Source of the DNA: Octadecabacter ascidiaceicola
Lineage (GTDB): Bacteria > Pseudomonadota > Alphaproteobacteria > Rhodobacterales > Rhodobacteraceae
Length of the DNA: 64,000 nt
Direction of reading: 5' to 3'
NCBI RefSeq assembly: GCF_900185015.1
Contig: NZ_FXYD01000003.1
Location: 372,001-436,000, forward strand
Numbering within the stretch: position 1 is the stretch's first letter; the number at the start of each line of letters is the position of its first letter. The position numbers and the translations under genes were made by a program. The notes beneath the pieces are model-generated. The model was not told the DNA's origin. It did no database searches and saw only the letters and a program-made list of their open reading frames with translations. Positions 49,030-58,825 of this stretch are shown here, piece by piece.

Positions 49030-49905
49030 ATGATCCGCACGACCGTTGCTCTCTTTCTTTTCGCCATTGTCATCTGTGGCCTCATTGTCTTTCGCCCCTT
49101 CACCGAGGGTGAAGAAACCACTGCCGATCGCCTTGGCACGCCGATTGACACGGATGTAGAAGTTACCCGTTCAGTAACGGCAGACTTGGCTACCCTCAAG
49201 GAAGCGGCCAGCGCACCATTGACCACGAATGCCGTGACTGGTTTGGTTGAAGCACCGCGCCGTATCGACGTCGCCCGTCCGAACACGGACGACACCCGTT
49301 TGTCTGACATGACAAACAACGTTCTGGCTGAGCTCGGGTTTGCAGGTGTCCAAGCAGTGACCACCAACAGTCAGGCGCAGCGCCAATCAACCTCTGATAT
49401 TCTCGCGGGTATCGAGGCAGCGACAGGCCATCGTTCCGTTCTTGAGGAAAGCGAAACGCTCGAAGCAATTGTGATCGCGGCATTGCGTGCTGGTGAAACA
49501 GATGAGCGGATCGATACAATTGTCAACGAAGCGGCGGCGGCTGGGACAGTGGCCGTGCCTGAAATTCTCGTTACGTCCGACGGCCGCGTCGACACGCATG
49601 TGTTGCTTAACAATATCGTAACGCAGGCCCAGATCGCGTCTGGTGGTGCCGCCCCTGCGATTCCTGATGTCTCACCTGACAACACAGAGGGCATGGAAGT
49701 CCGCTTTGTGCAACGCGCCACGGACGAAGTCCAAGCGCGGTTCTACACGGTGCAAAGCGGCGATAGCCTCGGTGCGATTTCGATCAAGTTCTTTGGCTCA
49801 ATCGAACACTATGATGCGATTTTTGAGGCAAATAAAGGTCTGCTTTCGAGCCCGGATCGTATCCGTGTTGGGCAACGCCTCGTGATACCGCAGTTAGACG
49901 CCTAG
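49030..49905 (+). CDS. LysM-domain membrane-anchored protein
   Basis: The 291-residue protein has an N-terminal membrane anchor (residues 5-22), a low-complexity Ala/Thr/Asp-rich stretch to about 235, and a C-terminal LysM domain (YTVQSGDSLGAISIKFFGS to VGQRLVIP). LysM binds glycan of peptidoglycan. It is 20 nt after the second rhodanese-fold gene and converges on zapE with a 4-nt CTAG overlap of the stop codons. Confidence 0.85.
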   Translation: MIRTTVALFLFAIVICGLIVFRPFTEGEETTADRLGTPIDTDVEVTRSVTADLATLKEAASAPLTTNAVTGLVEAPRRIDVARPNTDDTRLSDMTNNVLAELGFAGVQAVTTNSQAQRQSTSDILAGIEAATGHRSVLEESETLEAIVIAALRAGETDERIDTIVNEAAAAGTVAVPEILVTSDGRVDTHVLLNNIVTQAQIASGGAAPAIPDVSPDNTEGMEVRFVQRATDEVQARFYTVQSGDSLGAISIKFFGSIEHYDAIFEANKGLLSSPDRIRVGQRLVIPQLDA

Positions 49906-50975
49906 GCCTTACCCCAGTCAGCGCCCTGCATCTCGCGCAGGCGACTGGCAGTGCGTTCGAACTCAAACACGCCTTCGCCTTCGATATAGAGCATCTCTGG
50001 CTCAGCTGCCGCAGATGCGATTAGCTGAACTTTTGCTTCGTAAAGCGCATCGATCAGCGTCACGAACCGTTTTGCCTCATTGAAATTCGCACGGCCCAAA
50101 CGGGGAATGTCTTCCAGCACGAGTACACGCACAGCGTCAGCAATCGCGAGATAATCCGCAGCACCCAAGAACACACCGCAGAGGTCATGGAACTTGGCCC
50201 GCGCGACGCCATTATCAAACGCGGGCAAAACAACATCGCGCCCTTTAACCTTCAGCGTTAGTTTTTCGGCCGTACCGCCGGTTAGCTGCTGCCAAGTTGC
50301 TTCAACAGCAACGCGTGCCTCGGCGGTATTTGGTGTGAAATAGTGTTGAGCGCCTTCCAAGAACGACTGGCGATAATCCACGTCGCTCGAGAGTTCATGC
50401 ACATCCATTCGGTCCTTCAATAGCGCGATGAAAGGCAAAAATAGTTGTCGGTTCAAGCCGTCTTTATACAGCTCATCTGGAACGCGGTTAGATGTTGTCA
50501 CAACGACGACGCCAGCAGCAAACAGCGCCTCAAATAGGCGCCCCACAATCATCGCATCGGTAATATCGCTGATCTGCATTTCGTCAAATGCCAGAAACCG
50601 CACGCGCCCTGCCAAATCCGCGGCGACTGGTGCAATCGCGTCTTCAACGCCGTCCTTTCGCGCTTGGGCAATCGCGGCGTGGACCCATTGCATAAATTCA
50701 TGAAAGTGGCTGCGTTGCTTTGGGACCTGAATGGTATCGTACAGCAAATCCATCAGCATGGACTTTCCTCGCCCGACGCCACCCCAAAGATACAATCCCT
50801 TTGGCCCAACTACAGGCGCCGCCTTGCGAAACCATCCGCTTTTAGGAGCATCCGGCGCATTTAATACAGCAGCCCGCACGCGATCGAGTGATGCGAGCGC
50901 TGCGCGTTGTACCGGATCATCGTGCAGCGATCCCGCTGCAACGCGACGTTCATATTCTTCTTGGACCGTTCCCAT
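49902..50975 (-). CDS. zapE: Cell division protein ZapE (AFG1-like ATPase)
   Basis: The 357-residue P-loop ATPase has Walker A GGVGRGKSM and Walker B FLAFDEMQI, then TTSNRVPDELYKDGLNRQLFLPF and YRQSFLEGAQHYF. ZapE modulates FtsZ assembly during constriction. Length and order match. Its 3' end overlaps the LysM gene by 4 nt. Confidence 0.93.
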   Translation of the reverse strand: MGTVQEEYERRVAAGSLHDDPVQRAALASLDRVRAAVLNAPDAPKSGWFRKAAPVVGPKGLYLWGGVGRGKSMLMDLLYDTIQVPKQRSHFHEFMQWVHAAIAQARKDGVEDAIAPVAADLAGRVRFLAFDEMQISDITDAMIVGRLFEALFAAGVVVVTTSNRVPDELYKDGLNRQLFLPFIALLKDRMDVHELSSDVDYRQSFLEGAQHYFTPNTAEARVAVEATWQQLTGGTAEKLTLKVKGRDVVLPAFDNGVARAKFHDLCGVFLGAADYLAIADAVRVLVLEDIPRLGRANFNEAKRFVTLIDALYEAKVQLIASAAAEPEMLYIEGEGVFEFERTASRLREMQGADWGKA

Positions 50976-51118
50976 ATCGCCTTGTTAGTCACCCAACGCG
51001 AGGCCCGCAATCCGCGCAGCGGCGTCTTTGATGGAAATTGTTCATCCGACAGGATCTGATCGCTACCATCACTATTCACGAATTGACGCGGGATACCTTT
51101 CCCCTTCTAAGTTGCCAA

Positions 51119-52363
51119 ATGGAACGCCAATCAAACCTCGTAACGCCCGTCCTTATCGCGGGCTGTGTCATTATCATGGTCAGTTTTGCTGTCCGAGCGT
51201 CATTTGGCGTGTTTCAGATACCGATTGCGGATGAATTCGGCTGGGCACGCGCTGAGTTCTCATTGGCAATCGCATTCCAAAACCTTGCATGGGGTATTGG
51301 ACAGCCAATTTTTGGAGCACTGGCCGAGCGCTTAACAGATCGAAAAGCCATCATCATTGGTGCACTCATCTACGCCATCGGCCTTGTGCTTTCCTCAAAC
51401 GCGGTATCTCCGATTGCGCACCAAACTTACGCTTGGTTGGTAGGGTTTGGTATCGCGGGCACCGGTTTTGGCGTCATTCTTGCGGTTGTCGGACGCGCTG
51501 CGTCTGATGAGAACCGTTCAATGTCGCTGGCTATTGCCACTGCTGCGGGATCGGCCGGACAAGTCTTTGGTGCGCCTGTCGCGGAGTTCTTGCTTGGCAT
51601 CATGCCGTGGCAGTCGGTTTTCCTCGTCTTCGCGGGCGCAATCCTTGCATCGCTGATGATGTTGCCAATGATGCGTGCGCCGACGAGCGCGTCCAGGCTA
51701 GAGCTGGAAGAAACCATTGGGCAGGTCATTACGCGGGCGTTTCGCGATCCGACGTATACGTTCATCTTCCTTGGTTTCTTTTCCTGTGGATACCAGCTCG
51801 CGTTTATTACGGCACATTTTCCTGCAATGATTACCGAAATGTGTGGTCCGATTCTGCCGGGAGGCGCGTTGCATAGTCTGGGCGTCACCACGACCTCAGC
51901 TCTCGGTGCGGTGGCGATTTCCTTAATCGGACTTGCCAACATCGCCGGTACGCTTCTCGCGGGTTGGGCTGGTAAACGCTATTCCAAAAAGTACCTGCTA
52001 GCAGGGATTTACACCGCCAGAACTGTTGTTGCTGCCTTGTTCATCGCGTTTCCGATCACCCCGGCAACGGTTGTTATGTTCTCGATTGCCATGGGGTCAC
52101 TCTGGCTTGCGACTGTTCCGCTCACCAGTGGGTTGGTCGCGCATATTTATGGGTTGCGGTATATGGGAACGCTTTACGGTATCGTGTTCTTTAGCCACCA
52201 GCTTGGTAGCTTCTTAGGTGTCTGGCTTGGCGGTCGCCTCTATGATGTCTACGGGTCTTACACCGCCGTTTGGTGGGTTGGCGTCGGCATTGGTGCATTC
52301 TCAGCGATCATTCACTTGCCGATCCGGGAAGACCGGCGCGCGCCTTTGGCTTCGGCGAGCTAA
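51119..52363 (+). CDS. MFS transporter
   Basis: The 414-residue inner-membrane protein has twelve predicted helices, MFS motif A-like GALAERLTDRKAI between helices 2 and 3, and the corresponding LLAGWAGKRYSKKYL repeat in the second half. It resembles the monocarboxylate/oxalate-formate-type branch by its architecture. The start at ATG 51119 is preferred; the ORF extends to 51038. The stop lies 13 nt from the convergent hydrolase. Confidence 0.85.
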   Translation: MERQSNLVTPVLIAGCVIIMVSFAVRASFGVFQIPIADEFGWARAEFSLAIAFQNLAWGIGQPIFGALAERLTDRKAIIIGALIYAIGLVLSSNAVSPIAHQTYAWLVGFGIAGTGFGVILAVVGRAASDENRSMSLAIATAAGSAGQVFGAPVAEFLLGIMPWQSVFLVFAGAILASLMMLPMMRAPTSASRLELEETIGQVITRAFRDPTYTFIFLGFFSCGYQLAFITAHFPAMITEMCGPILPGGALHSLGVTTTSALGAVAISLIGLANIAGTLLAGWAGKRYSKKYLLAGIYTARTVVAALFIAFPITPATVVMFSIAMGSLWLATVPLTSGLVAHIYGLRYMGTLYGIVFFSHQLGSFLGVWLGGRLYDVYGSYTAVWWVGVGIGAFSAIIHLPIREDRRAPLASAS

Positions 52364-52376
52364 AGAACACGTCGAG

Positions 52377-53309
52377 TTACCCGACAGCGTCGCGGAGTGC
52401 GTCTCGTAGGACTTCGACGACCTCTGCTGAGTGCGTGAAGCCCACATTGTGATCTGCTTCCGGGATCACTTCTTGGCGGCAATTGCGGTTCCACTGCGTC
52501 AACGTTCCGAGGGACTTTAACGGAATGATTTCATCTTTCTCGGCCCAGATCGCGACGACCGGCACGTCTTCACGCCCGATCGTTCGATGGGCGTCTTCCT
52601 GTACATCGTTGAGCATATGACGACGACTAGACAAAACCGCACGCAGGAACCCACGGCTTTGGTATTCCGCAATCTGAAGTTCAACGATACCCGTGATGTC
52701 AAACTTCTGGCCCAATTGCGCACGCAACGCTCTTCGATCCCTGCGTGCGACGATAACCGCGTGCAACCAGTCTCCGAAAAACGGGATCGTTCGGCTTAAC
52801 TCTGTCAGCTTGTCTTCACGCAACCAAATTCCGCCTGACGCCAACAGCACAAGACGCGTAACGCGGTTTGGGTGTAGCATACTAAAGTGTGTGGCGATCG
52901 ATCCGCCCATGGAATAACCCATCAGCGTTACGTCACCTGTTAGACCTTGGTGTTCCAAAAGATCTTCGAGCTGCTTGGCGAAGAAGTCACCGGTCTGAAC
53001 ACCACGTGGTGCATCAGAAAACCCGCGCCCGTACAGATCGTAGACAAGAACGCGGTAGCCGAGCTTAGTTAAACCTTGGGCGATGCCATACCAAACGGGG
53101 CTCGGTGTTGTTAAACCATGCACGCAAACAATCACCGGCCCACGTGCTTCGCCAAGCCATTGATAGTGCGTCACGCCTTGGCTCAACTTTGCGAAGCGTC
53201 CGGGCGCTTTGGCTCTGAACGCTTCAGCACCGTGTCGACGGCTTTCCGCCAGCATTGGCAAGCACGCTAATCCACCTAGAACCAATAGCGGTAATACCCA
53301 ACCCAACAT
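52377..53309 (-). CDS. Alpha/beta hydrolase
   Basis: The 310-residue protein has an N-terminal membrane anchor (1-20) and an alpha/beta-hydrolase domain from about 50: CVHGLTTPSPVW oxyanion region, GYSMGGS nucleophile elbow and the C-terminal His in EADHNVGF. It is 2 nt from the frameshifted cyclodeaminase gene, so they share a transcript. The substrate is unknown. Confidence 0.85.
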   Translation of the reverse strand: MLGWVLPLLVLGGLACLPMLAESRRHGAEAFRAKAPGRFAKLSQGVTHYQWLGEARGPVIVCVHGLTTPSPVWYGIAQGLTKLGYRVLVYDLYGRGFSDAPRGVQTGDFFAKQLEDLLEHQGLTGDVTLMGYSMGGSIATHFSMLHPNRVTRLVLLASGGIWLREDKLTELSRTIPFFGDWLHAVIVARRDRRALRAQLGQKFDITGIVELQIAEYQSRGFLRAVLSSRRHMLNDVQEDAHRTIGREDVPVVAIWAEKDEIIPLKSLGTLTQWNRNCRQEVIPEADHNVGFTHSAEVVEVLRDALRDAVG

Positions 53310-53311
53310 TC

Positions 53312-53689
53312 TTACCGCCCTTTCCAGACATTTAGAATATAGCGGCTCGTCATCAGATCCAGATGTGCGCCGCCTCCGTTTTTGAACAACGTTATCTCAT
53401 CATCCGATTGCCGCTGAAATTGGTCCAGCTCGTAGCAGTCCGCGATGACGTGGTCTTCAGATATGACACCCGTAGCTAACGGAATCTTAAGCTCTCCGAT
53501 GTGGCCCATGGTCGTCGCGTAGCTGTCCACAAAAACACGTGAGCGAAGTAGAGCGTCATCATCGACTTCGCGCATATCTGGGCGATACGCGCCGATTAGA
53601 TCAATGTGTTGGCCCGCTTGAAACCATGCGCCTTTCAGAAGTGGTTCTGTCGTCATCGTCGCCGATGTAACAATATCTGCTGTCTTCAC
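53312..53689 (-). pseudogene. C-terminal part of a frameshifted ornithine cyclodeaminase
   Basis: The 125-residue reading frame starts at GTG (53689) that overlaps the TGA of the N-terminal fragment. It contains the end of the NAD domain (KTADIVTSATMTTEPL, IGAYRPDMREVDD) of the ornithine cyclodeaminase/mu-crystallin family and lacks its own Rossmann motif. The two fragments together give about 303 residues, close to full family length. A one-base loss near CTACTGTGA would explain the break; in the intact frame L-L-V-K-T-A-D would continue. Confidence 0.75.
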
Positions 53690-54225
53690 AGTAGAGACTC
53701 TAGGTCGGAAGCAACAACAACCCCCTCACAGCCCTGAGCGAACCTCTCAGCACCTTCAATTGACCGGTTCCAGACATTAAACCGCGCGTTAGGAAAAACT
53801 GTCGAATAAGCCTCCCAAAGCGAACGACCAACTGTTCCCGCTCCAACGATAAGGATGTTTTCGCTGTCTGGACGCGCCAAACGTCGCGCCGCCAAAAGGC
53901 TGTCGCCCGCGGTCTTCCATTTGGTCACAAGATGAAAATCGACGATCGCTTCCAACTGGCCGTTGTCGTCGGAAAACAGAAACACTGCTCCGTCCACCAT
54001 TGGCTTCCCCTGTGCCTTGTTGTCTGGAGAAATCGTGGCGCATTTGACGGCCAAACCCATACCATCGATCCAGGCAGATCGATTCAGCAAGGTCTCTTTG
54101 CCGCGATACATAAAGACGTCTTCGACGTTTGCTTTTGGGCGTTCATGGCCCTGAGCCAGCGCATCAGTCAGCGCGAGCCAATCAAGGCCGTTTTGACCTT
54201 CATCAAAGGAAATTATTTCGGTCAT
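53686..54225 (-). pseudogene. N-terminal part of a frameshifted ornithine cyclodeaminase
   Basis: The 179-residue fragment begins with ATG at 54225 (GGAGG upstream, ATGA overlap with the HAD gene) and ends at TGA (53686-53688). It contains the N-terminal dimerisation part (SFDEGQNGLDWLALTDAL, NRSAWIDGMGLAVK) and the NAD-binding ILIVGAGTVGRSLWEAY. Family members carry this and the following frame as one protein. It could be a sequencing error, a real mutation, or, less likely, translational coupling through GTGA; no slippery heptamer is seen. Confidence 0.75.
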
Positions 54226-54842
54226 TGCGCGGCCTCCGGTGTTAACAAACCTTCTTGGACCAACCGTTCCGCCCATCCAGTTGGCCCTTCAAATAGGTGC
54301 GTCTTCCAGCCGCGCGCGTCTGCGGCGGCGATGTTATCATGCCGATCATCAACAAACAGCAACCCGCCCGGTGCTATGCCGCTATCGTTCTCGACGTGTT
54401 CATAAATTGCCGCAGCTGGTTTGATGATTTGCAGCGCTCCTGAAATGTAACGCTTATCGAATTCCTCAAGGAACGGATATTCAGGCTCAGCAATCGCGAA
54501 GGTTTCGTTTCCGAAATTCGAAAGCGCATATACCGGATGCCCAGCACGACGCAAAGCCCGTAACAGACGAACAGAATGGTCAATCACTGGTGATGCCATT
54601 TCGATCCAACGATCACGCCAAAGGGTAAGCTCATCCGCCCAGTCAGGGTTCTGCGCGATGGTTTCTGCAATCACATCGTGAAACACCTCACCCGCATCCA
54701 CACGATCATTCATTTCATGTAGCTGGATCGCCGCGAAGAACTCAGCGCTGCGTTCCGCACCGATGACCCGATCAAAAAACCGCTCGGGCTGCCATTCGAT
54801 TAGGACGTTCCCAATATCAAAAACGATCGCTTGGACGGTCAT
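54222..54842 (-). CDS. HAD-superfamily hydrolase
   Basis: The 206-residue protein is a HAD IA enzyme: motif I FDIGNVLIEW with the Asp nucleophile, ALSNFGNET motif II, IIKPAA with the conserved Lys, and LLFVDDRHDN motif IV. The closest type is the 2-haloacid dehalogenase/YihX phosphatase group. It overlaps the cyclodeaminase start by 4 nt, so it leads the run of minus-strand genes to 52377. Confidence 0.85.
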   Translation of the reverse strand: MTVQAIVFDIGNVLIEWQPERFFDRVIGAERSAEFFAAIQLHEMNDRVDAGEVFHDVIAETIAQNPDWADELTLWRDRWIEMASPVIDHSVRLLRALRRAGHPVYALSNFGNETFAIAEPEYPFLEEFDKRYISGALQIIKPAAAIYEHVENDSGIAPGGLLFVDDRHDNIAAADARGWKTHLFEGPTGWAERLVQEGLLTPEAAQ

Positions 54843-54890
54843 TTGCTAGCTCCTTCAAATTTACCACGGCGTAACGGTATCACGAACTTA

Positions 54891-55346
54891 TCACAGTGCT
54901 TTAGCGGTGCGTAACTCACGTTCCAATGCATCCAGAAAACGCGAACGATCCGCTTTGGAAAACGCTTTTCCGCCACCTTGGCGAAACGGGTCCGCCGCAC
55001 GGATGTCCGCCATCAGGTCGCGTGTCGCGAGGACGTTGCCGATATTTGCCTGTGTAAGTGCCTCACCGTTGTGCTTGAGAACCCGCGCGCCAGACTCGAC
55101 GCATTTCGCGGCCAAAGGAATGTCGCCTGTGATGACGACATCCCCTTTCACTGCGCGGTCTGCGATCCACATGTCGGCGATATCCGGCCCGTCCGGGACG
55201 ATGACCGTTTCGACAAGCGGGTTTTGTGACGGGCGTAGTCCCCCGTTAGAGACAACGAACATACGAACGCCGTGGCGCGTGCCGACTTTCTCAACCTCGG
55301 CCTTTACCGGACAGGCATCTGCGTCGACATAAATGCTCACGCCCAA
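54891..55346 (-). CDS. YaiI/YqxD (UPF0178) family protein
   Basis: The 151-residue protein matches the UPF0178 family, a PIN-like nuclease fold. Signatures are YVDADACPVKAEV at the N-terminus and GDVVITGDIPLAAKCVESGARVL in the middle, with two to three conserved Asp. Its role is unknown. It overlaps the fghA 3' end by 10 nt. Confidence 0.88.
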   Translation of the reverse strand: MGVSIYVDADACPVKAEVEKVGTRHGVRMFVVSNGGLRPSQNPLVETVIVPDGPDIADMWIADRAVKGDVVITGDIPLAAKCVESGARVLKHNGEALTQANIGNVLATRDLMADIRAADPFRQGGGKAFSKADRSRFLDALERELRTAKAL

Positions 55347-56164
55347 AGTGCCTCAGCGTGGAAGTTCATGTGGTCTTCCATAAACGACGAAATAAAGAAA
55401 TAGCTGTGATCATAACCTTTTTGCAGGCGGATGATCCCCTCTTGGCGTTTCGCGGCGAATGCTGCCGAGAAAGCTTCATTTCCCAACAGATCCCAGAACT
55501 GATCGTTTGTTCCGGTATCGACAAGCATCGGGCCGTCGAAACCTTTGCTTTGCATCAAGATGGTCGCGTCATGCGCTCCCCAGTCTGCCTTTCCCCCCAA
55601 ATACGCTGTGAACTGTTTGCGGCCCCAGCCGCTTTCTGTCGGGTTGCAAATTGGCGCAAAGGCCGAGACAGACCGGAACCGCCCAGGCAAGGCCATCGCC
55701 ATTGTCAGCGCCCCATGGCCACCCATTGAATGGCCCGTGATGGACTGGCGGGTCATGTCGATTTCGAAGTTCTCAGTGAGAAGTGAGGGAAGTTCGTCAG
55801 CAATGTAAGTCCACATCTTGAAATGCTTTGCCCAAGGTTCTTGCGTCGCATCGACGTAGAAACCTGCACCCTGTCCAAGTTCATAGGCTTCGTCATCCGC
55901 GACGCTTTCACCACGAGGGGACGTGTCGGGAAACACCAGCGCAATGCCTTGTTCAGCCGCCCATGCCTGCGCACCAGCTTTGGTCATTGCGTTCTCGTGG
56001 GTACATGTGAGGCCGGATAGGAACCACAAAACAGGAACCGGGCCATCCTTGGCCTCTTCGGGCATAAAGACGGCGAAGGTCATTTCGGTACCGGTCGCCG
56101 AGGAGTGATGTTTGTAGACTCCTTGAACACCGCCAAAACAGGCGTTCTCTGAAACGGTTTCCAT
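55337..56164 (-). CDS. fghA: S-formylglutathione hydrolase
   Basis: The 275-residue esterase-D-type enzyme hydrolyses S-formylglutathione to formate and glutathione. The catalytic Ser146 lies in ITGHSMGGHGA, and FLSGLTCTHENAMTKAGAQ and FPDTSPRGE match the family. The matching class III ADH is at 59865, about 3.7 kb away and on the same strand. It overlaps the nitroreductase gene by 1 nt. Confidence 0.95.
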   Translation of the reverse strand: METVSENACFGGVQGVYKHHSSATGTEMTFAVFMPEEAKDGPVPVLWFLSGLTCTHENAMTKAGAQAWAAEQGIALVFPDTSPRGESVADDEAYELGQGAGFYVDATQEPWAKHFKMWTYIADELPSLLTENFEIDMTRQSITGHSMGGHGALTMAMALPGRFRSVSAFAPICNPTESGWGRKQFTAYLGGKADWGAHDATILMQSKGFDGPMLVDTGTNDQFWDLLGNEAFSAAFAAKRQEGIIRLQKGYDHSYFFISSFMEDHMNFHAEALWA

Positions 56165-56871
56165 TAGTTTTCTCCTTCGTATGTAGTCAGGATTTCATGC
56201 AAATCCTTTTTCTTCTTCGCGATCGCAGGGACGGTCGCATCCTCTGCGGGGTGTCCTACTGCGAGGATCATAATTGGCTTTTCGTTTTCAGGGCGGTCAC
56301 ACAACTCGTTCAAGAACTTCATCGGGTTCGGGGTATGCGTCAGGCATGACAGGCCCGCGGTGTGCAGCGCAGTAATCAGCATTCCAGTGGCAATGCCTAC
56401 ACTTTCAGGAACGTAGTAATGTTTAACGCGCTCACCATTTCTTTCACCCCAACGCTGGGCAAAAATAACGATGAGCCATGGGGCGATATCGAGGTGCGGT
56501 TTGGATGCATCTGTGCCGATGGGTTCCAACGCCTTGAGCCACGCGTCACCACCACCACCGCTGTAAAATTTTTCCTCTTCCTCTTCCGCAGCCTTTCGAA
56601 CTTTGGCCTTCATTGCAGGATCGTTGATTGCAACGAAGTGCCATGGCTGTTGGTTGGCACCACTGGGTGCAGTTCCCGCGGCAAGCACGCAGGCCTCGAT
56701 TACGGCTTTGGGAACGGGCTTATCGGTGTACTCGCGAATAGAATGGCGCGTTTTGACGTGAGCGTAGAACCGTTCGGCTTCCGCCAGCATTTGCGCGTCA
56801 TCGTAGTCTGCGCGATCTGGCAATGGCAAAGCGGAATAGGTTGGGGGCGTGTCTGTCATTGGTGTTCTCAT
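56164..56871 (-). CDS. Nitroreductase-family oxidoreductase
   Basis: The 235-residue FMN protein has TRHSIREYTDKPV and AAGTAPSGANQQPWHFVAI near the N-terminus, and LAVGHPAEDATVP at the end, as in nitroreductases of the BluB/NfsB type. The nearby ATG at 56859 is an alternative start. No substrate can be assigned. It lies directly downstream of the AEC gene with no gap. Confidence 0.85.
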   Translation of the reverse strand: MRTPMTDTPPTYSALPLPDRADYDDAQMLAEAERFYAHVKTRHSIREYTDKPVPKAVIEACVLAAGTAPSGANQQPWHFVAINDPAMKAKVRKAAEEEEEKFYSGGGGDAWLKALEPIGTDASKPHLDIAPWLIVIFAQRWGERNGERVKHYYVPESVGIATGMLITALHTAGLSCLTHTPNPMKFLNELCDRPENEKPIMILAVGHPAEDATVPAIAKKKKDLHEILTTYEGEN

Positions 56872-57795
56872 CTATGTGACTGCCGCGATCACGGCGGTTA
56901 TTGTGAATACGCTCAGGGCCGTTGAAATCAGGATCGATGCTGAAACCCGTGCGGGCGCTACGCCGTAATGCTGCGCGAGAATGTAGACATTTCCAGCGAC
57001 GGGCAAGGCCGAAGCTGTGATCATCACACCAGCCGCGTATGGGTCAATGCGAAACATAACGAGGGCCGCGAATGCGACGGCAGCTGGGTGTAGCACGAGT
57101 TTTGCGAATGAGAGCCACCCAGCGACGGCCAATTTCTCGGCAGACTTGGTGGCAAGGGACGCGCCAATGGCGAAAAGGGCACCCGGCGTCGCGGCTGCGC
57201 CTAGAATTGCAAGGAACTCATTTGCGGGGTCTGGGATCGGTAAGCCAAGTGACGAGACAATGAGGCCGAGAGAGATCGAAACGATCATTGGGTTTTTCAA
57301 TAGCCCCACACCGACGGTCTTTAGGACGCCCACAGACATACGGCCATCGCGGGACCCAGTGATTAAAATCACGATGAGCGAGCCGAACACGATCAGGTCT
57401 ACCGCAAGAACCAGCATGACCGGCCCAATCGCTTGTTCGCCAAGCAGAAGAACCAACATTGGAATGCCCAGAAAACCGACATTCCCAACAACCGCGCATT
57501 GCGCTTCGACCGCCGCTTCTTCGACACCGCGTTTTCTGAATAACGCGACACCTGTCGCGATGAGGTAGATAAACAACGATCCCCAAAGGTATGCGAACAC
57601 GAATGGCCAATCGAGAATTTCACTAAGGGACAGATTCGCAGAAAAACGGAACAGCATCGCCGATAGCGCAAAGTAGAAAACGAACTTCGTAAGGTATGAC
57701 GTTGCCTCAGGCGTAAAGAAACCAGTTTGCCCTGCGCCATAGCCCAATCCGATGAGCGTAAAAAACGGAAGCGTTTGAAGGAAGATCTCAAGCAT
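56872..57795 (-). CDS. AEC-family (auxin efflux carrier-like) transporter
   Basis: The 307-residue membrane protein has ten predicted helices in two bundles, typical of the AEC family, which exports malonate or malate-type acids in bacteria. The start is the first ATG. It heads a four-gene minus-strand run with nitroreductase, fghA and yaiI. The substrate is not readable. Confidence 0.85.
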   Translation of the reverse strand: MLEIFLQTLPFFTLIGLGYGAGQTGFFTPEATSYLTKFVFYFALSAMLFRFSANLSLSEILDWPFVFAYLWGSLFIYLIATGVALFRKRGVEEAAVEAQCAVVGNVGFLGIPMLVLLLGEQAIGPVMLVLAVDLIVFGSLIVILITGSRDGRMSVGVLKTVGVGLLKNPMIVSISLGLIVSSLGLPIPDPANEFLAILGAAATPGALFAIGASLATKSAEKLAVAGWLSFAKLVLHPAAVAFAALVMFRIDPYAAGVMITASALPVAGNVYILAQHYGVAPARVSASILISTALSVFTITAVIAAVT

Positions 57796-57834
57796 GTTCG
57801 ACGCTTAGCATCGCGCCATGACATGCAAAAGCCT

Positions 57835-58812
57835 CTAGCCGCTGCCGATGATCATTCCCGCAGCCAGCACCAGAACGCCACCAACCACCACTTGGAATGC
57901 GGCCCTAAGGAACGGCGTTTGCATGTAACGGTTTTGAATCCATGCAATGGCCCAGAGCTCGATGAAAACCACAGCAAAGGCGATTATCGTCGCAGTCCAG
58001 AAGTCTGTGATGAGATAAGGAAGCGCGTGCCCCATGCCACCAAGTGTCGTCATCACACCAGCAGCGATACCGCGCTTGATGGGGGACCCGCGGCCTGAGA
58101 TTTGCCCATCGTCACTCGCGGCTTCGGTGAAGCCCATTGAGATACCGGCACCGATACTAGCAGCGGACCCGACAAGGAATGTCGTCCATGTATCTTGGGT
58201 CGCAAACGCCGTTGCGAAAATCGGGGCGAGCGTTGAAACGGACCCGTCCATCAGACCCGCAAGACCAGGTTGCACCCACGTCAGGACAAACTGTTTGTGG
58301 GCCGCGTCTTTTTCTTCGGCGTCCGCATCGAGGCCTATGTTTTCTGCAACCAGTTCACTCGCGCGATCCGAATGTCCGGCTTCGGCTGCCGCAAGGTCAC
58401 CTAAAAGTGTCCGTGTCTTCGCATCAGTCGAATTTTGCGCGGCTATTTCGTAGAACCGTTGCGCATCGCTTTCCATTTGGCGCGCTTCGTCGCGAATACG
58501 GTCAAGGCCTAGATTCTCAACGAGCCAAACCGGACGCCGTGCATAGAAACCTGCGACATGTTCGCGGCGAATGAGGGGAATCGTATCCCCAAACCGGCTT
58601 TGGTGCATTTCGATGAGACGGCGGCGATGTCCATCTTCCTCAAGCGCCATACCCTCGAATACAGATGCGGACGCGGGGAAGTCTTCCCGCAATCGCTCAG
58701 CGTAGCTGCGATAGATCCGTGCGTCATCTTCCTCAGACGAAATCGCTAGGGCGAGCACTTCTTGCTCTGACAAATCTGAAAACCGTTTTCGGTGCGAGAA
58801 TCCGGGGATCAT
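57835..58812 (-). CDS. mbfA: Membrane-bound ferritin-like iron exporter (MbfA type)
   Basis: The 325-residue protein has an N-terminal ferritin-like four-helix domain (residues 12-165, with ISSEEDDARIYRSYAERL, LEEDGHRRRL and the later EAGHSDR Glu-His ligands) and a C-terminal VIT1/CCC1-like transport domain (GLMDGSVSTLAP, TLGGMGHALPYL). This combination defines MbfA, which exports iron and gives peroxide tolerance. A perfect Irr-like box lies just upstream, in line with iron-controlled repression. It is separated from the AEC gene by 39 nt. Confidence 0.9.
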   Translation of the reverse strand: MIPGFSHRKRFSDLSEQEVLALAISSEEDDARIYRSYAERLREDFPASASVFEGMALEEDGHRRRLIEMHQSRFGDTIPLIRREHVAGFYARRPVWLVENLGLDRIRDEARQMESDAQRFYEIAAQNSTDAKTRTLLGDLAAAEAGHSDRASELVAENIGLDADAEEKDAAHKQFVLTWVQPGLAGLMDGSVSTLAPIFATAFATQDTWTTFLVGSAASIGAGISMGFTEAASDDGQISGRGSPIKRGIAAGVMTTLGGMGHALPYLITDFWTATIIAFAVVFIELWAIAWIQNRYMQTPFLRAAFQVVVGGVLVLAAGMIIGSG

Positions 58813-58825
58813 AGCAACCTTCCTT

